43,774 bases of DNA from an uncultured Balneola sp. GTDB taxonomy: Bacteria; Bacteroidota; Rhodothermia; Balneolales; Balneolaceae. The DNA lies in the NCBI GenBank assembly GCA_902529365.1, contig CABZWK010000014.1, positions 1-43,774 on the forward strand, read 5' to 3'. The first letter of the stretch is position 1; every line of letters begins with the position of its first letter. This document shows positions 9,000-16,640 of this stretch, in pieces. Under the pieces are notes generated by a model, which saw only the letters and a list, made by a program, of their open reading frames with translations, had not been told where the DNA came from and searched no databases. The position numbers and the translations under genes were made by a program.

Positions 9000-9353
9000 A
9001 GTTAAAGAATCCTATTAGTTAGGGGGTTACTATTACAATGTTTGACTCTTAGATCAAAAATAGCAGCCATTGGTTCATGCGAATTGAATATGCCTCTACG
9101 TCTTGAACCAATGTTCAAAAAAAATCCGACAACGGGAACCGCGCCGGATTTTAGTGATATATAGATAGCGAAAAATTTCATTAATGCTGCGACCCCTGAC
9201 CTTTTGTAAGTCGCACCATCAAAGTCATAATACGTAGTAAAAATAACCTTATCGGATTGTACCTATATGAAATTAAAAACGCTATGATCAACAAGCTTAG
9301 TTTGCAATTTCATTAAGATAAACAGATAGCCTGATTGCATCAAGACCATCTTT
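9000..9353 (-). other. Hairpin-rich 354-bp non-coding region upstream of carA
   Basis: No recognisable gene. Read on the minus strand towards carA it holds a TGCGAC/GTCGCA hairpin (9188-9215), a hairpin with a T-run (9117-9152), and an 8-bp perfect inverted repeat TTGGTTCA/TGAACCAA (9069-9111). The GTTCAA next to that T-run can pair either with the preceding TTGAAC or with the later TGAAC, so alternative folds exist. A 57-codon open frame (ATG near 9180, stop at 9002) crosses the whole structure, but its product is unrecognisable and looks non-coding. The region may be the 3' end of the 9354-9713 transcript, a carA leader, or both. Confidence 0.45.
9117..9152 (-). terminator. Rho-independent terminator or attenuator upstream of carA
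   Basis: On the minus strand AAAATCCG pairs perfectly with CGGATTTT across a 16-nt loop, and the second arm runs into a T8 tract before GAACATTGG. The loop contains a small CGG/CCG stem. It lies about 200 bp after the end of the 9354-9713 gene and about 120 bp before the carA start. It either ends the upstream transcript or acts as an attenuator for carA. Confidence 0.65.
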
Positions 9354-9713
9354 CTATTTTTTATTTCGACTGTGAGCCAGTAGTGAACTTGTTAGAGTGG
9401 CAAATCCACTTAACAAACCACCAATTACTGCTGTAATTAGAATTAGAATCCATTCCAGAGTCAATCCAAAAAGCTCGGCCATGCGTGAGCTCAATACCCC
9501 ATTACTGGCTATATGTACATAGGCCGCATGAGCCCCCCATGCCAAGAAAACCGCAAAGAATCCTATCCCAAAAGCTCGAATAGGAGTTATATTCATCCGA
9601 TAACCAATAAATAACCCTGGCAAAGCTGCTGACCACCAAGGAAGTACTAAATTCAAGAAAAATGCATTTCCGGCAATTAAAAGAAACAATATGATCATGG
9701 TCTTAAACTCCAT
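9354..9713 (-). CDS. Small integral membrane protein, unknown function
   Basis: A 119-residue, very hydrophobic protein with about four predicted membrane helices (roughly 4-24, 27-42, 47-68 and 84-110) and a short basic C-terminal tail (HSRNKK). I do not recognise a family. Its ATG lies 19 bp inside the end of the upstream penicillin-acylase-family gene in a different frame, so it is probably co-transcribed and translationally coupled. This suggests a role linked to the hydrolase, or simple operon compaction. Composition and start context look like a real gene. Confidence 0.75.
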   Translation of the reverse strand: MEFKTMIILFLLIAGNAFFLNLVLPWWSAALPGLFIGYRMNITPIRAFGIGFFAVFLAWGAHAAYVHIASNGVLSSRMAELFGLTLEWILILITAVIGGLLSGFATLTSSLLAHSRNKK

Positions 9714-12160
9714 TTAACTAATGACTTCGATTCCTGACCCGGCAACGTACTGGAACCAAGGGGGGGCTCTTTGTAGAAGTGTAATTCATATAATTTTCCG
9801 GTTCGCCACGATTCTATCATGTAATCATAATTGGGAGAACCTGGATTCCCAGATGCGCCACCAGGATACACCCCCCACGCCTTAATTTCAGGCCCAAGTT
9901 CAACAATCATTCGCCAAGAAGGCCCAGAACTACCTCGCGTAGCATTAACCGATTCCGCACCCCCACTACTGTAAAGGTCATTCACTCCTAGACCATTGGT
10001 TTGAGTTAGATGAGGTATGTCGTTATTCATGACCCAGCCCCAATCCCAATCATCACTCCAAACGCCGTAAGCCTCGGTCAAGTCGTTCAATGCCAAAATA
10101 AACGATCGCGTTGCTTGGTCTTCAATAGTTTCAACCACTTCGGTAGAACGATTGTCCACCATCCAAAAATTTGAGTCTTCTTTGAGCTGTTGTACCAAAC
10201 GATCTCTAGCGGGGGTTCTTAATGGAAAATCAGCGTCGTATTCATCAACCAAAATAGCTTCATATAATTTGTACCACCAACTTCTAAATACACTTGGAGC
10301 ACGATAGGACGCATTATTATAGTAGTTCCATGTTTGCAAAGAATCCAATACCTCGCTTTGGGTTGCATTCAATGAGTCGGTCTGAATCCAGCTAAACATA
10401 CTGGGTAATATTTCTGCTGCATGATAAGAATAGTTATCCATCAACAATGCCTGCATGTCTTCCTTAGTTATATTTTCCAATTCGGATAAGCGCTCGTTAA
10501 TTCGTCGACCTCTCTCAAAAGGGGCATATACATCGTCCATGTAGTATGGGTAATCGGGTGCCGTAGACTCTTGGTTGGCCGAACTCACAAATCCTCTTAA
10601 GGGGTTTTTAGTATATGGATGATGCTCTCTGGGAATCCAACCTTGCCAATCATACAGGGGGTCTGTTCCATCACTAACTGTTCGTCCCTGACCATCCCAT
10701 TTGTTTGGGAATCGTCCATTTACCCAAAGTGCAATGTCTCCATCGGTACTAGCAAATATAAAGTTTTGAGCAGGAGCTTGATAATGGGTTAACGCTTCTA
10801 CATACTCATCGTAATTCTCAGCTCTATTCAACTGATAAAAAGCTCTTATTTCGTTAGATGGCTCATGAGCAATCCATCGCAATGCATGATAAATAGGTTC
10901 TGTAGAGCCTTTTTGCCCATCTGTACTTTGCCCATTTGTATTTGCACTACTCACTTCGGAAACAGGGCCATGATGGGTATATACAACGGTATCAATAATG
11001 GTTTCACCACCCCTGACATGAATTTCTTCGATACTTTTCGATGTTGCTTTCCACTGCCCGTCGTGCCAGTACTGCTCTTTCTTTTGATTTTCGAATCGAA
11101 TTTCATACCAATCCAATACATCAGAAGCTACGTTGGTTACTCCCCAAGCAACCTGCTCGTTAAAACCAATAACTACCCCTGGCGCTCCCAACAAACTTAC
11201 TCCATAGGTATTAACCCCTGGTCCATGCAACTGAATCTCGTACCAAATGGAGGGAAGTGTTAACCGCAAATGGGGATCATTGCTCAAGATGGGGTATCCA
11301 GAGGCTGTTTTCTCGCCACTTACCGCCCAATTATTACTCCCTATGCCTTCTGGCACAGGAAATGGCTGTATGCTTTTCGCTACTTTAGGCACAAAAAGAG
11401 TATCGGGTCGCCTAACCGGAACCCGTTCAAAATCCCATACTCGAGTAGCTGGTATAATGGGATCTAACAGATCGTGATCTTTATCAAAAAATTGCTCAAT
11501 AAACTCTGGGCCAAAATACGCCAAGGTATTACTATGGGAGACATCATTGTTTCCAGCCGCTAAGGTGCGCGTCATGTTTTTTTGTAAAAGGGCGGTTTTA
11601 AGCGGAGTCCAAGGTTCTGGCGATATGTCTAGCAACTTATATTCGAGGGGATATTGCTCTGGCTCCAAAGAGGATATAAATGCATTTACCCCGGCAGAAT
11701 AAGCCTTAAAAATAGTCCACGAGGGTTCGTGTTTCTGAACCTCTGCTACTGCTTTTTCAGCTCCAAACACCATACCCCATCTACGGCTTTGCCGATCTCG
11801 TTCCACTAAAGAAGGGCCTACTAATTCACTTAGACGACCAGCCGCGTCATAGATTTGCATTTCCATTTGAAATAATCGGTCCCGGGCTTGTAGAAACCCT
11901 TGCATAAAATAAAGGTCATGATCATTCTGAGCAAAAACATGAGGCACCCGACGATCATCAAAAAAGACCTGCACAGAATCCATTAGCCCGAGGAATTGTT
12001 CATTTAAATCAGAGGGCGGTTCTCGTTCTGCTTGTGCCCAAAATCCTCCATCAGGATCCATAAAAGGACCCATTGGAGGAATATTCCCCCAGCGGGTACT
12101 TAGAACCCAAATAAAAGCAAGACCTGCGGCTAAACTCAGGCTAAAGGGTAGGTATTTCAT
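9695..12160 (-). CDS. Penicillin acylase family protein (Ntn hydrolase, S45)
   Basis: Exported amidohydrolase precursor of 821 residues. An N-terminal hydrophobic helix (about 3-21) acts as signal or anchor. The A-chain region follows (VYFDDRRVPH-type start near 63-74; MQGFLQARDRLFQME at 86-100). The autocatalytic cleavage site is G-Ser275-NNW in EGIGSNNWAVSG, where Ser275 becomes the N-terminal nucleophile of the B chain. SNDPHL (293-298) and the later WHGxxxP-like and NRF segments fit the family. Known members cleave acyl side chains from beta-lactams, acyl-homoserine lactones or other amides; the substrate here is not predictable. The 3' end overlaps the small membrane protein gene by 19 bp. 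A likely terminator separates it from the amidinotransferase upstream. Confidence 0.92.
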   Translation of the reverse strand: MKYLPFSLSLAAGLAFIWVLSTRWGNIPPMGPFMDPDGGFWAQAEREPPSDLNEQFLGLMDSVQVFFDDRRVPHVFAQNDHDLYFMQGFLQARDRLFQMEMQIYDAAGRLSELVGPSLVERDRQSRRWGMVFGAEKAVAEVQKHEPSWTIFKAYSAGVNAFISSLEPEQYPLEYKLLDISPEPWTPLKTALLQKNMTRTLAAGNNDVSHSNTLAYFGPEFIEQFFDKDHDLLDPIIPATRVWDFERVPVRRPDTLFVPKVAKSIQPFPVPEGIGSNNWAVSGEKTASGYPILSNDPHLRLTLPSIWYEIQLHGPGVNTYGVSLLGAPGVVIGFNEQVAWGVTNVASDVLDWYEIRFENQKKEQYWHDGQWKATSKSIEEIHVRGGETIIDTVVYTHHGPVSEVSSANTNGQSTDGQKGSTEPIYHALRWIAHEPSNEIRAFYQLNRAENYDEYVEALTHYQAPAQNFIFASTDGDIALWVNGRFPNKWDGQGRTVSDGTDPLYDWQGWIPREHHPYTKNPLRGFVSSANQESTAPDYPYYMDDVYAPFERGRRINERLSELENITKEDMQALLMDNYSYHAAEILPSMFSWIQTDSLNATQSEVLDSLQTWNYYNNASYRAPSVFRSWWYKLYEAILVDEYDADFPLRTPARDRLVQQLKEDSNFWMVDNRSTEVVETIEDQATRSFILALNDLTEAYGVWSDDWDWGWVMNNDIPHLTQTNGLGVNDLYSSGGAESVNATRGSSGPSWRMIVELGPEIKAWGVYPGGASGNPGSPNYDYMIESWRTGKLYELHFYKEPPLGSSTLPGQESKSLVKWSLRP

Positions 12161-12183
12161 ATTATCAATTAATTTTTACCAGT

Positions 12184-12215
12184 AAAAAAAGTCTTGAATT
12201 ACGGGACTAATTCAA
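12184..12215 (-). terminator. Probable terminator after amidinotransferase-family gene
   Basis: On the minus strand TTGAATTA pairs perfectly with TAATTCAA over a 6-nt GTCCCG loop, followed by GAC and seven T. It starts about 20 bp after the amidinotransferase stop and ends about 24 bp before the acylase start. The stem is AT-rich, so strength is moderate. Confidence 0.55.
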
Positions 12216-12236
12216 AACCTATTATCATAAGCACCC

Positions 12237-13265
12237 CTAAAGACATGCATCTTGGCTCCAAAACAACATTTTCATACAGTAAATACTGCCACCACTTTTC
12301 AAGAACTCATAGGTAGGTAACTCAGCAACAGTAAAACCATTTGACTCAAGAAGCTGAGCCGTTTTAGGACTGCCAGAAGGGAGTAAAACCCGTCTTCCTG
12401 CTATAGCTGTGGCATTACATGCAAAAGACTCAAGGGTTTCCCGTTTATCTATTTCTAACACCACATCAAAAAAATGATGAATCAATTCCAATCCCTCTTC
12501 ATCAAAAGCTCTAGGATAAATCATCACCGTTTGCTCATCGAGCATACAAAAACAGGTGTCCAGATGATACATTCGTTTGTCTTGCAAATGAAGTGAAATA
12601 ACAGGTACCCTTGTGAATGCGGCTAATACCTCTAGTGCAGGCATGCTGGTTCTAAAACCATGACCCGCCCATATAAGAGAACGTTCTGGATGCCACTGAA
12701 CATCGCCCATTCCCTCAAAAAATAGCGGTATTTTACCCGGTTCAACTATTTTTTTCGCTGCATTTACTGTCTGCTGGCTTATCGTTTTTTGGCTTTCTTC
12801 GTTCCGTTGGTTAACAGGAAATATAGAATGGACAGGGTATCCTTTATGCACTAGAACCTGATGAAGATACGGTACTTCAGAGCGACGCATTGGGCTACGC
12901 ATAGCTCCCATAAGGAAGGACGCTCCCGCCTCTTTATCCCAGAGTGGAAAGCATTGATTCGCACAAAAAACTAAATCCGGCAATCCTTCCATTCCTTTTA
13001 ATGGGTGTACATAAAGCCCCCACTCTTCAAATCGAGCCTTCAACCCTAACCATTCAAGCCAAGCTTGGTTTTTATCCACGCAACCAATCATCGATTCCAT
13101 ATGAGGGTTAATCACATATTCCACATCAAAAAAATCAGGTTCTACCATCATAACCTGATCTGGCCACGGCATTTTTGGTCGCGAGGCTATTGTTATGTCA
13201 CATTCGTGTAAACTTCGAATTACCCCACTATTTATTCCTAACATCCCTTGGTCCTCCGTCTTCAT
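12237..13265 (-). CDS. Amidinotransferase / DDAH-like guanidine-modifying enzyme
   Basis: A 342-residue member of the pentein fold group (arginine deiminase, dimethylargininase, amidinotransferase). Visible active-site elements are PDLVFCAN with Asp97, FEGMGD (183-188, carboxylate for guanidinium binding), His234 in YHLDTCF and the nucleophile Cys330 near the end of SGGSIYCM. The order and spacing match the DDAH/arginine-deiminase-related proteins common in Bacteroidota, some of which act on citrulline, arginine or methylated arginine; the substrate here is open. It is divergent from ddl, with an inverted repeat in the shared 115-bp intergenic region, and appears to be a single-gene unit closed by a terminator. 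A second ATG at codon 8 is a possible alternative start. Confidence 0.85.
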   Translation of the reverse strand: MKTEDQGMLGINSGVIRSLHECDITIASRPKMPWPDQVMMVEPDFFDVEYVINPHMESMIGCVDKNQAWLEWLGLKARFEEWGLYVHPLKGMEGLPDLVFCANQCFPLWDKEAGASFLMGAMRSPMRRSEVPYLHQVLVHKGYPVHSIFPVNQRNEESQKTISQQTVNAAKKIVEPGKIPLFFEGMGDVQWHPERSLIWAGHGFRTSMPALEVLAAFTRVPVISLHLQDKRMYHLDTCFCMLDEQTVMIYPRAFDEEGLELIHHFFDVVLEIDKRETLESFACNATAIAGRRVLLPSGSPKTAQLLESNGFTVAELPTYEFLKSGGSIYCMKMLFWSQDACL

Positions 13266-13280
13266 TTACACAGCTTATTT

Positions 13281-13303
13281 TTGTTACAGTACAATAGTAA
13301 CAA
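13281..13303. promoter_or_regulatory. Inverted repeat between amidinotransferase gene and ddl
   Basis: TTGTTAC (13281-13287) and GTAACAA (13297-13303) are perfect 7-bp arms spaced by 9 bp, so the centres are about 1.5 helix turns apart. It lies 16 bp before the amidinotransferase start, in a divergent intergenic region, and looks like a dimeric regulator site. No regulator gene is adjacent. Confidence 0.35.
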
Positions 13304-13380
13304 TTGACCACAACATCTGCTATTTTCCCAATAATAATTAGTAGAAAGTTATGACCTATTAGATTCTTAATTTTGCTTTT

Positions 13381-14574
13381 ATGACAGAGCAGGCACCCCA
13401 CTTAGTCGTCGCTTTTGGCGGAGTTTCACCAGAACACGAAGTTTCGGTCCTTACCGCTATGCAAGTAATGAGCGCGCTTTCCGATTCCAAATATTCCATA
13501 CTTCCACTCTATATCAGTAAATCAGGGCAATGGCTCACCGGTGATATTCTAAAAGAACTAGAACAGTACGGTGATCTAGACGCCCTTATCCAGCAAGCCA
13601 GTCCTTGCTATTTTAACCGAGATCAACTGGGACGTGTGGTGTTAGAGCATCCCAAGAAAGGACTGTTTTCCAAGCCCGTACAGCAAGCTATCTATGCGAT
13701 AGTGGTCGCTTTTCATGGCGGGGCCGGTGAGAATGGTTCATTTCAGGGGATTTGTGAACAATTAGACCTTCCCTACACGGGGAGCGGGGTATTAGCCTCC
13801 TCTTTGGGCATGGACAAGGTTAAAGCAAAGCAGCTATGCGAAGCGAACCGCATACCGGTTACCTCTTCTCTAAACTTTTATGAAGAGGATTGGGATCGTC
13901 ACAATGCCACCATTCTAGAAGAGGTAGAACAACTTGGATATCCGGTGATTGTGAAACCCTCATCGCTGGGAAGTAGCATTGGAGTAAAAAAAGTAGACAC
14001 CCAATCAGCCTTAATAAAAGCGGTAGAAACTGCGTTTAGGTACGATGCTCAAATACTCATAGAAGAGTCTATTGCTCCCTTGATTGAAATTAATTGTGCG
14101 GTGTTAGGCACCCCTGAATCCTGTATTTCCAGCGTATGTGAACGACCTATTGGCAGTGGTGAAGCGCTCTCATTTGCCGATAAATATCAACGTGGTGGAT
14201 CCGCTGATAAAGGCATGGTTTCTGCTGATCGCGTAATTCCTGCAGATATCTCTGACGAACTAAGCCAAGAAATACGAGTATTGTCAGAACAAATATTTAG
14301 AGTATTTCAGGCAGCTGGAGTAGCGCGAATTGACTACTTGGTTCAAAAGGACACTGAAAAAGTGTACTTCAATGAGATCAACACCATTCCAGGATCTTTT
14401 TCCTACTATCTATGGGAGCATTCTAAGCTCAGTTTTACCGATTTATTGGATCAACTTATTGAAACGGCCATTACTGTGCACCAACAAAAAAATGGGCGAA
14501 TACTGCACTACGACACCAACCTTCTAAGCGACAAAGCTGCCACTGGATTGAAAGGACTAAAAGGAAGCAAATAA
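13381..14574 (+). CDS. ddl: D-alanine--D-alanine ligase
   Basis: Joins two D-alanines for the peptidoglycan stem peptide. The 397 residues are slightly longer than most Ddl enzymes (about 310-370). The N-terminal signature AFGGVSPEHEVSVLTA (11-26) and the HGGAGENGSFQGICE segment are classical. The ATP-grasp core includes VIVKPSSLGSSIGVKK and the metal-binding EINTIPGS near 337-344. The C-terminal tail after about residue 375 (LLSDKAATGLKGLKGSK) is extra and not conserved. nadK follows with only two bases between stop and start, so the two form an operon. A TAATTTTG element just before the ATG could be a -7 box, which would make the transcript almost leaderless; this is weak. Confidence 0.93.
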   Translation: MTEQAPHLVVAFGGVSPEHEVSVLTAMQVMSALSDSKYSILPLYISKSGQWLTGDILKELEQYGDLDALIQQASPCYFNRDQLGRVVLEHPKKGLFSKPVQQAIYAIVVAFHGGAGENGSFQGICEQLDLPYTGSGVLASSLGMDKVKAKQLCEANRIPVTSSLNFYEEDWDRHNATILEEVEQLGYPVIVKPSSLGSSIGVKKVDTQSALIKAVETAFRYDAQILIEESIAPLIEINCAVLGTPESCISSVCERPIGSGEALSFADKYQRGGSADKGMVSADRVIPADISDELSQEIRVLSEQIFRVFQAAGVARIDYLVQKDTEKVYFNEINTIPGSFSYYLWEHSKLSFTDLLDQLIETAITVHQQKNGRILHYDTNLLSDKAATGLKGLKGSK

Positions 14575-14576
14575 TC

Positions 14577-15446
14577 ATGAAATGTGCACTAATTACCAAT
14601 CCCAAAAAGTACGAAGTACAGCAAGTACTTCAACAGACCTTGGTATGGGCACAAGACAAAGAAGTTCATTGCTATATCGATGAACAAACTGCAGAGTCTC
14701 TGAACGTGATTGAAACCGGTGGACTCCATTTTTGCCAAGGTGATACCGCTGCAATAGAAGCTTCGGACCTACTTATTGTAATTGGAGGCGACGGAACCTT
14801 ACTCAACGCTGCCCGACTCGCACGAGGACTCGAAAAACCGATTCTAGGGATAAACAGTGGACGTCTAGGATTCATGAACGATGTTTCCATTGAGGAAATG
14901 CATTCCGCTTTGGACGCACTTATCGAACAAAATTACACTTTAGACTACCGACATTTTCTGCAAGCAATCGATCAAAAAGGCCAGATCTATTATGCCTTAA
15001 ACGAGTGCCTGTTTACTCGCCGCGATTCAAGCTCTATGATTAATATAGACGCTGAATATGATGAAGACCTCATAAATACCTATTGGTCTGACGGCCTCAT
15101 CGTAGCCTCCCCAACCGGGTCGACCGCCTATAATCTTTCAGCTGGGGGGCCCATTGTTATGCCCGGCTCCGGCGTGCTTGTCGTCACTCCTGTTAATCCA
15201 CATACCCTAACAACACGTCCTTTGGTGTTGTCTTCTGACAAGGAGCTTCGAATTTCTATTCCCGAGTCCGATCCTTCCGTAATTTTTTCCTGCGACGGAG
15301 TGGTTCAACACGTATCAGAATACCCTTTTTCCATCTGTATAAAAAAATCCTCTTCCCGAATTCCCCTCATACACCTGAACAATCACAGCTATTTTGACAC
15401 GCTCCGCAAAAAACTTATGTGGGGGCAGGACTCTCGACGTAGCTAA
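14577..15446 (+). CDS. nadK: NAD kinase
   Basis: Phosphorylates NAD to NADP in the cytoplasm, supplying reducing cofactor for biosynthesis. The length of 289 residues is standard. The catalytic GGDGT is at 70-74 (Asp72), with NSGRLGF (93-99), the LNECLF substrate-binding turn (141-146) and SPTGSTAYNLSAGGP (178-192). A purine-rich AAGGAAG lies about 10 bp before the ATG and supports this start. Co-transcribed with ddl. About 150 bp without a gene follow before mdh. Confidence 0.96.
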   Translation: MKCALITNPKKYEVQQVLQQTLVWAQDKEVHCYIDEQTAESLNVIETGGLHFCQGDTAAIEASDLLIVIGGDGTLLNAARLARGLEKPILGINSGRLGFMNDVSIEEMHSALDALIEQNYTLDYRHFLQAIDQKGQIYYALNECLFTRRDSSSMINIDAEYDEDLINTYWSDGLIVASPTGSTAYNLSAGGPIVMPGSGVLVVTPVNPHTLTTRPLVLSSDKELRISIPESDPSVIFSCDGVVQHVSEYPFSICIKKSSSRIPLIHLNNHSYFDTLRKKLMWGQDSRRS

Positions 15447-15597
15447 TCGTTTTTCGGGTAGCTATCATTACTGGTTCCAGTTCATTCAGGCTTAATAGCT
15501 AATTTTTCAGCTATAGGTAAATAAAATTCTTATTTTACTTCATTCGGGAAAAAAGATAGAATAGCCAAACAAAAAACTTAAAACACCACCCAAAGTC

Positions 15598-16557
15598 ATG
15601 AAAGTAACCGTTGTCGGAGCCGGAGGAAATGTTGGATCTACTGTAGCGCTTAGCGTTGCACAAAGAGATTTTGCAAAAGAAGTTATCGCTTTAGATTTAG
15701 AGCGAAAACAAGACGATAAAACCTTTTATCCATCCAAAGGACGCGCATTAGACCAATGGGAAGCATCGCCCATTCACCTATTTGACACACGAGTTAAAGG
15801 AACTACAGACTATGCTGATACGGCGGGTTCCGATGTGTGCGTAATTACCGCAGGAGTGCCTCGAAGACCAGGGATGAGTCGTGATGATTTACTGGAAATT
15901 AATGCAAATATAGTTCGCAGTGTTACAACAGAACTAGTAAAGTACTCTCCTGATACCATTCTTATTATTGTTTCTAATCCACTAGATGTAATGGTTCAAG
16001 TGGCCAAAGATGCATCAGGACTTCCTTATGAAAAAGTTATGGGAATGGCTGGAATTTTGGATACTGCTCGATATCGAGCGTTCATTGCCGATGAATTAGA
16101 TGTTTCACCAAAAGATATTCAAGCTCTACTAATGGGTGGGCATGGTGACACTATGGTTCCATTACCTAGGTTCACTACCTTATCAGGAATGCCTATTAAT
16201 CATTTTATTACGGATGAACGACTAGATGAAATTGTTGATCGTGCTAAAAAGGGTGGTGGCGAAATTGTCGGACTCATGGGAACCTCGGCATGGTACGCTC
16301 CGGGTGCCGCAGCCGCTCAAATGGTTGAGGCAATATTGTTGGATCAAAATAGAATTTTTCCTGTCTGCGCTCACATAGATGGAGAATACGGAGTTGATGA
16401 TCTGTATATTGGAGTTCCAGTCAAACTTGGGAAAGGTGGTATAAAAGAAGTAATTGAGATTGAATTAACCCAAAAAGAAAGCGAACTTTTGCAGGAGTCG
16501 GCTAAAGCCGTTCGCGGCACTCTTGACGACTTTAAAGCACTTATGAACAATAAATAA
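15598..16557 (+). CDS. mdh: Malate dehydrogenase (LDH-like type)
   Basis: Interconverts malate and oxaloacetate with NAD in the TCA cycle. A 319-residue LDH-like MDH. The NAD-binding GAGGNVG is at 7-13 and Asp33 ends beta-2, favouring NAD over NADP. The mobile loop RRPGMSR (89-95) carries the arginines that select malate over lactate. ILDTARYR (153-160) and the catalytic HGD (182-184, His182) are present. It stands alone after ddl-nadK and is closed by a strong terminator. The 151 bp upstream is AT-rich without a clear consensus promoter. Confidence 0.96.
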   Translation: MKVTVVGAGGNVGSTVALSVAQRDFAKEVIALDLERKQDDKTFYPSKGRALDQWEASPIHLFDTRVKGTTDYADTAGSDVCVITAGVPRRPGMSRDDLLEINANIVRSVTTELVKYSPDTILIIVSNPLDVMVQVAKDASGLPYEKVMGMAGILDTARYRAFIADELDVSPKDIQALLMGGHGDTMVPLPRFTTLSGMPINHFITDERLDEIVDRAKKGGGEIVGLMGTSAWYAPGAAAAQMVEAILLDQNRIFPVCAHIDGEYGVDDLYIGVPVKLGKGGIKEVIEIELTQKESELLQESAKAVRGTLDDFKALMNNK

Positions 16558-16587
16558 CGAGGACAAAGATTCTCACTACTTGCTTTT

Positions 16588-16621
16588 AAATCCCGTTTCG
16601 TTTCGTTGCGGGATTTTTTTT
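16588..16621 (+). terminator. Rho-independent terminator after mdh
   Basis: AAATCCCG (16588-16595) pairs perfectly with CGGGATTT (16609-16616) around a 13-nt T/G-rich loop, and a T-run continues to 16621. It begins 30 bp after the mdh stop and lies between convergent mdh and the flippase gene. Confidence 0.9.
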
Positions 16622-16640
16622 GGGTCTTTATTTCCGTGGT

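Noticed and set aside
9002-9180. 57-codon frame across the carA upstream hairpins
   Set aside because: Its codons simply read through terminator and hairpin arms; the product is unlike any protein I know, so an RNA role is more likely.
10865-11263. Long antisense frame (132 codons) over the acylase gene
   Set aside because: The opposite strand encodes a complete, motif-bearing acylase; the antisense product is Cys- and Pro-rich nonsense. The same holds for other antisense frames over carB, carA, clpX and lptD.
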